Of a stretch of DNA of 64,000 nucleotides, positions 61,830-64,000 are shown piece by piece. The position numbers and the translations under genes were made by a program. Below the pieces are notes generated by a model that ran no database searches, was not told the DNA's origin, and was given only the letters and a program-made list of their open reading frames with translations. Within the stretch, counting starts at the first letter, position 1. Every line of letters begins with the position of its first letter. The DNA is from UBA4660 sp034408895. GTDB lineage: Bacteria; Bacteroidota; Bacteroidia; Flavobacteriales_D; Sanyastnellaceae. The stretch spans positions 1 through 64,000 of the forward strand of contig JAWXCI010000015.1 of the NCBI GenBank assembly GCA_034408895.1, read 5' to 3'.

Positions 61830-62219
61830 TCAGAAATTCACCACCTTCAATCCGCGTACATGTTTGAAGTGACCATCGTTAGTCATGATGGGAAGTTTAT
61901 GATAGCGGCTGACGGATGCAATCCATATATCGTTCTCAGGAATGGGTTTGCCCTTTTTTCTAAGTTCAAAACGGGTGTTGGCGTACTCCATGCAGGTCTC
62001 TTCATCGGGAAAAGAAACTGATACACGTTTCAGAAACTTGTTAACCTCGAGCAAATTTTTTTCTGCCAAAGATGAATTAACTGCACCAAAGTAAAGCTCG
62101 CCTACAACGGGAAGAGGAACGACAAGATCATCGTATTCGGAGAGCGCCTTTGCCAGGTCAAGACTGCCATTAATGAAAGCAATGGCTGCGTTGGTGTCCA
62201 GCGCAATTCTGTTCACCAC
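61830..62219 (-). CDS. PIN-domain ribonuclease toxin, VapC family
   Basis: 129 residues starting with GTG at 62219. PIN-domain acidic residues are in IALDTNAAIAFING (Asp), in VVGELYFGA (Glu) and in ENDIWIASVSRYHKLPIMTNDGHF (Asp residues). It overlaps the antitoxin gene by seven bases, a standard toxin-antitoxin operon. The target RNA is unknown. Confidence 0.9.
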   Translation of the reverse strand: MVNRIALDTNAAIAFINGSLDLAKALSEYDDLVVPLPVVGELYFGAVNSSLAEKNLLEVNKFLKRVSVSFPDEETCMEYANTRFELRKKGKPIPENDIWIASVSRYHKLPIMTNDGHFKHVRGLKVVNF

Positions 62220-62437
62220 TCTCCTTCAATGTGATTGAATTCTCTGTCTACAATTTGTTTCATTTCTAGAGCGGACTGGTCGTCAATCGTTCCAAATGAT
62301 TTCATTGCTGCGTTCATGTTTCCACGGGATTTTGTTTTACCAGTTTTCAATCTTTTGACGTACTTCAACAGCTTCTCGAGGTCGGACTTGTCCCTAATGG
62401 ATAACATTTCTGATATTATTTTTTGCCGCATTACCAT
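62213..62437 (-). CDS. Putative antitoxin of the VapC pair
   Basis: 74 residues. N-terminal helical part MRQKIISEMLSIRDKSDLEKLLKYVKRLK and a C-terminal tail with DDQSALEMKQIVDREFNHIEGEW, which probably wraps the toxin. No clear MetJ/Arc or AbrB motif. The gene is upstream and overlaps the toxin start, as expected for a type II antitoxin. Confidence 0.75.
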   Translation of the reverse strand: MVMRQKIISEMLSIRDKSDLEKLLKYVKRLKTGKTKSRGNMNAAMKSFGTIDDQSALEMKQIVDREFNHIEGEW

Positions 62438-62492
62438 ATTTCCGAAGGTTGTGAATTTTAATTCAAAAATAGGTGAATGTGCACAGCAGACG

Positions 62493-63053
62493 TCATTTGA
62501 CCCTCTGGGGGTTTTGCGTCAAAAACGCTTTCCACCCTGTGTAAGAATTTGCACCGGAAAGTGGTGATGAACTTTGGTAAAAATGACAAACCGCTGCTGC
62601 AAGTCCATCGGTGGCGTCCATCTTTTCAGGCATATCCTTTTCGGGAATGTTGAGTACACGCTGAAGCATGGCCGCTACCTGTTCCTTCGCTGCATTTCCG
62701 CTTCCGGTGATACTCTGTTTGATTTTTCGCGGGGCATATTCCACTACAGGAATTTGTCGGCTAAGTGCTGCGGCAATTGCGGTGCCTTGAGCACGACCGA
62801 GCTTCAGCATGGATTGAACGTTTTTTCCGAAGAAGGGAGCTTCAATGGCAAGTTCATCGGGGTGGAATTCGTCAATCAACCCGATGCAGCGTTCAAAAAT
62901 TTTCTGGAGTTTGAGATGATGGTCTTTGTATTTGTCCAGTCGCAACACTCCGAGTGCAAGCAACGACATTTTCTTTCCTTCGACTTTAATCAGCCCGTAA
63001 CCCATCACTGTAGTACCCGGGTCAATTCCCATGATGATTTTTTCAGTTGGCAT
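62493..63053 (-). CDS. ruvC: Crossover junction endodeoxyribonuclease RuvC
   Basis: Holliday-junction resolvase. 186 residues from the ATG at 63053 (a GTG at 63059 is also possible). The catalytic acids are in MGIDPGTTVMGYGL (Asp), AIEAPFFGKNVQSMLKLG (Glu) and KMDATDGLAAAVCH (Asp pair). KIKQSITGSGNAAKEQV is also typical. It is divergent from the glycosyltransferase gene. Confidence 0.95.
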   Translation of the reverse strand: MPTEKIIMGIDPGTTVMGYGLIKVEGKKMSLLALGVLRLDKYKDHHLKLQKIFERCIGLIDEFHPDELAIEAPFFGKNVQSMLKLGRAQGTAIAAALSRQIPVVEYAPRKIKQSITGSGNAAKEQVAAMLQRVLNIPEKDMPEKMDATDGLAAAVCHFYQSSSPLSGANSYTGWKAFLTQNPQRVK

Positions 63054-63082
63054 CAACACACGTTTCTTTGACGGGCAAAGTA

Positions 63083-64000
63083 ATGTTTCATTCCTTCCTG
63101 TTCATAGCACCATTATGCCTGATTGTAATCTACGCATGGTTTGTTGTTTCCATATACAGGGATTGGAAGCACGTCAGGCCTTTCCAAAGATCATCCATCA
63201 TTCATCCGGGAATAAAAGTCTCAGTGATTATTCCTTTCCGGAATGAAGAAAAGAACATTCGCGAAACACTTTTGAATGTGGTGGGATTTAATAGTAGTGA
63301 TGTGGAAATTCTTGCGGTGAACGACCATTCAACAGACAGCAGCGCAGCCATTATCGAAAGTTTGGTTTCGGAGTATCCGCACCTCAAATGTCTATCGTTG
63401 TCTAACACATTAGGTAAGAAAGCTGCGCTACAATTCGGAGTTGAAAATTCATCCGGGGAATTGATTGTAACACTAGATGCGGATGTGCGGGTAAGTCCCG
63501 ACTGGTTGCAAACGATTCTTCAATTCCGCCAACAGACAAATGCCTCCATGATTGTGATGCCTGTAATGTTCGAACATGAGAAGTCGTTGTTTCATCGTAT
63601 GCAGACGATTGAGTTTGCATCGCTCATGGGAACAACAGCAGCTTTGGTTGAGCGGGCAGTTCCTGTTATGTGCAATGGTGCCAATCTCGCTTTCACACGC
63701 GAAGCATACGAGCGTGTGAAGGGACAAACTGGTCATGAAAATCTTTCCTCCGGTGACGATATGTTTCTGCTTCACAAATTGAAAAGGGAGAATTCTGAAC
63801 AGATAAAATATCTGCTCAACCGGGAAGTAATCGGCTGGACAAAACCCTGCGAGACGGTGAGTGAATTTGTGAGCCAGCGTGCAAGGTGGGCTTCAAAAGC
63901 ACCGGCCTACCGAGATTCAGATGCGATTGTTGTCGCATCTCTCATCTGGCTTACAAATGCATCCATCGTGTTTAGCTTCATTGCTGCCCTGGCCGGAAAA
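63083..64000 (+). CDS. Glycosyltransferase family 2, 3' end beyond window
   Basis: 306 codons from the ATG at 63083 to the window edge, no stop reached. An N-terminal membrane helix (about 3-23) precedes a GT-A domain: VSVIIPFRNEEKNI, AVNDHSTDSS, LDADVRVSPDW (DxD metal site). The late motifs SGDDMFLLHKLKR and QRARWASK fit processive family 2 transferases of the cellulose/hyaluronan-synthase type. A further membrane segment starts at the edge. It probably acts in cell-surface polysaccharide or lipid glycosylation. Confidence 0.93.
   Translation, partial: MFHSFLFIAPLCLIVIYAWFVVSIYRDWKHVRPFQRSSIIHPGIKVSVIIPFRNEEKNIRETLLNVVGFNSSDVEILAVNDHSTDSSAAIIESLVSEYPHLKCLSLSNTLGKKAALQFGVENSSGELIVTLDADVRVSPDWLQTILQFRQQTNASMIVMPVMFEHEKSLFHRMQTIEFASLMGTTAALVERAVPVMCNGANLAFTREAYERVKGQTGHENLSSGDDMFLLHKLKRENSEQIKYLLNREVIGWTKPCETVSEFVSQRARWASKAPAYRDSDAIVVASLIWLTNASIVFSFIAALAGK

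Overview
The window is a gene-dense stretch of a chromosome from a member of the Bacteroidota (Flavobacteriia/Sphingobacteriia-like; it cannot be placed more precisely from sequence alone). The evidence is three large secreted proteins with C-terminal type IX secretion (T9SS) sorting domains, a PorZ-like T9SS component, an OstA-like LPS-transport protein, AAA_14/DUF4143 ATPases, a GH3-family protein, a UbiA-like membrane protein of a Bacteroidota type, and repeated TAnnTTTG promoter elements a short way upstream of start codons. Most genes are housekeeping; there is no prophage, rRNA, CRISPR array or intact insertion sequence.

Layout. 1-4.8 kb: mnmE (3' end cut), a DUF4143 ATPase, sucD (frameshifted), a deoxynucleoside kinase and folK. 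4.9-8.5 kb: sppA, a SpoU-family rRNA/tRNA methyltransferase and an outer-membrane barrel protein. 8.6-15.7 kb: a VWA lipoprotein with a T9SS domain, another T9SS cargo and gcvP. 15.8-20.4 kb: small envelope proteins, a UbiA-like protein and a cyanophycinase. 20.5-26.1 kb: gdhA, a retropepsin-like gene (frameshifted), a tiny Kazal-like lipoprotein absent from standard ORF calls, and a divergent esterase/TonB-receptor pair. 26.1-33.3 kb: ispD, a CPBP protease, dusB, a Rieske-like lipoprotein without iron ligands, a damaged AbiEii-type locus, ahcY and a phosphopantetheinyl transferase. 33.3-45.4 kb: a T9SS cargo, GH3, GNAT, relA/spoT, fur, a hydrolase, purA, an OstA-like gene and a second DUF4143 ATPase. 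45.4-54.8 kb: pdhC-pdhA, cdd, VTC/DUF4956 module with a repeat protein, methylmalonyl-CoA epimerase, an SDR and porZ. 54.9-64 kb: tRNA-Gln, an aldehyde dehydrogenase, a broken TraB/GumN gene, an ECF sigma factor with a membrane partner, a C1 peptidase, ddl, a VapBC-type pair, ruvC and the start of a glycosyltransferase.

Most notable observations. (1) Both DUF4143 ATPase genes carry short direct repeats over and upstream of their promoters, spaced 32-33 bp (or twice that), with a different repeat sequence for each gene; this looks like gene-specific operator arrays. (2) Four protein genes (sucD, the retropepsin-like gene, AbiEii and TraB/GumN) contain five frameshifts, each repaired by adding one base, and the AbiEii partner and the TraB leader each have an in-frame TAG. 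The local pattern suggests uncorrected deletion errors in the assembly, true gene decay, or a mix. (3) Two intergenic regions (35.2-35.6 kb and 55.0-55.15 kb) are rich in inverted repeats and may encode structured RNA.
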